Shown: in pieces, positions 63,530 through 64,000 of the stretch
Numbering within the stretch: the first letter of the stretch is position 1
How the letters are laid out: each line of letters begins with the position of its first letter
From: Mastigamoeba balamuthi
Taxonomy: Eukaryota; Evosea; Mastigamoebida; Mastigamoebidae
DNA length: 64,000 nucleotides
Direction: 5' to 3'
NCBI GenBank assembly: GCA_902651635.1
Contig: CACRSC010000023.1
Location: 165,912-229,911 of the forward strand
Made by a program: the position numbers and the translations under genes
The notes under the pieces: model-generated
Databases searched by the model: none
The model's input: the letters and a program-made list of their open reading frames with translations, nothing else
What the model was told of the DNA's origin: nothing

Positions 63530-64000
63530 CGCAGTCCCGTTTCTTGGCTTCTGTCTGCTCTGCCGGGTTTGTTCTCTCTTCTTTCCTATGTGTGTTTTTG
63601 AGAGTGACGTGGTATGCCTGCGCATTTTTCCTATGGTACTCGCGGATTTCGCATCGGCCAACAAATGTACACTGCAGATCACTGGTTTTTACCTTTTCTC
63701 CTGCGGAGAAATAACCGCGGAAAACCTCCACAAGGACCCGCGTCCTTACATCACATGTCGGGCGTGTGTACCGGCTTATACCCGCGAAAAGTGGTGGTCC
63801 AATTTTCAAACCGCCCCCGAAAAAAGGTGTGCCCTGTACCCGTTGAATCTTACAAACAGTCACGCCGGCGGGGCCAACAGGCACCTGCCGTTTGTTCCTC
63901 ATCTGCCGATTGACAAAGTGCAGCACCATCCTTCTGCTGGAAAAAAAAACCGTAGACCGCAATGCGTGATCCGGTTGAGGACACAGACAGCGCAAGGCCC
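63530..64000. other. Upstream region of decarboxylase copy 2, no gene seen
   Basis: Window end. AT-richer than the genes, with no convincing coding frame or RNA gene. Confidence 0.5.

Noticed and set aside
1-64000. Transposons, viral remnants, CRISPR arrays, rRNA or tRNA genes
   Set aside because: No transposase, reverse transcriptase, capsid-like frame, terminal repeat structure, regular spacer array or cloverleaf-forming sequence was recognised by eye; a dedicated scan could still find short RNA genes.

Overview
This is nuclear DNA of a free-living, GC-rich, intron-bearing microbial eukaryote. The genes are split by short introns (mostly about 45-110 bases, GT-AG with several GC-AG), lie 200-1000 bases apart on both strands, and encode clearly eukaryotic products: Misato/DML1, an OTUD5-like deubiquitinase, a RasGAP, a C2-GRAM protein, a tail-anchored calponin-homology protein, a TKL receptor kinase and TmcB-like membrane cyclases. 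The mix of phagotroph-style signalling, secreted hydrolases and bacterial-type genes (YeeE/YedE, DUF885) fits an amoebozoan-like protist such as an archamoeba. That placement is a guess; no rRNA or phylogenetic marker is present.

Layout. 1-4.8 kb: 3' part of a long-chain acyl-CoA synthetase, then Misato/DML1. 4.8-18.7 kb: a duplication-rich block with a truncated patatin copy and the full patatin gene, three copies of an unrecognised secreted 'propeller plus twin-repeat' protein (one broken), GH10 endoxylanases (one whole, one decayed tail) and a divergent kinase-like gene. 19.2-19.9 kb: a Stealth-type phosphotransferase fragment joined to a MYND-finger fragment at the window's only ambiguous base. 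20.3-27.1 kb: an SR-rich G-patch protein, a C2-GRAM-GRAM protein and a membrane-anchored RasGAP. 27.7-29.6 kb: a second GH10 gene, an inverted near-copy of the first including about 600 bases of upstream DNA. 29.8-44.1 kb: OTUD5-like, CH-domain, nine-PAN-repeat receptor kinase, group II PLP decarboxylase, YeeE/YedE transporter and DUF885 peptidase genes. 44.6-59.9 kb: a tandemly duplicated two-gene module (TmcB-like/PAS/class III cyclase followed by an SLC49-like MFS transporter). 60.1-63.5 kb: a papain-family protease and a second group II decarboxylase.

Two modules stand out. First, a secreted xylanase and the secreted repeat protein occur as a convergent pair that has been copied together, suggesting a linked extracellular polysaccharide-handling function. 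Second, the cyclase-transporter module is duplicated; the two cyclase catalytic domains are almost identical, including an internal intron, while the rest has diverged. This points to recent gene conversion. The second cyclase copy carries an in-frame TGA and a one-base deletion upstream of its intact-looking catalytic domain. Homologous introns in the two copies switch between GT and GC donors at four positions.

Exon boundaries were placed by eye from reading frame, splice dinucleotides and paralogue or family similarity. Where exon lengths could be added up they give whole codon numbers, but no transcript evidence was available.
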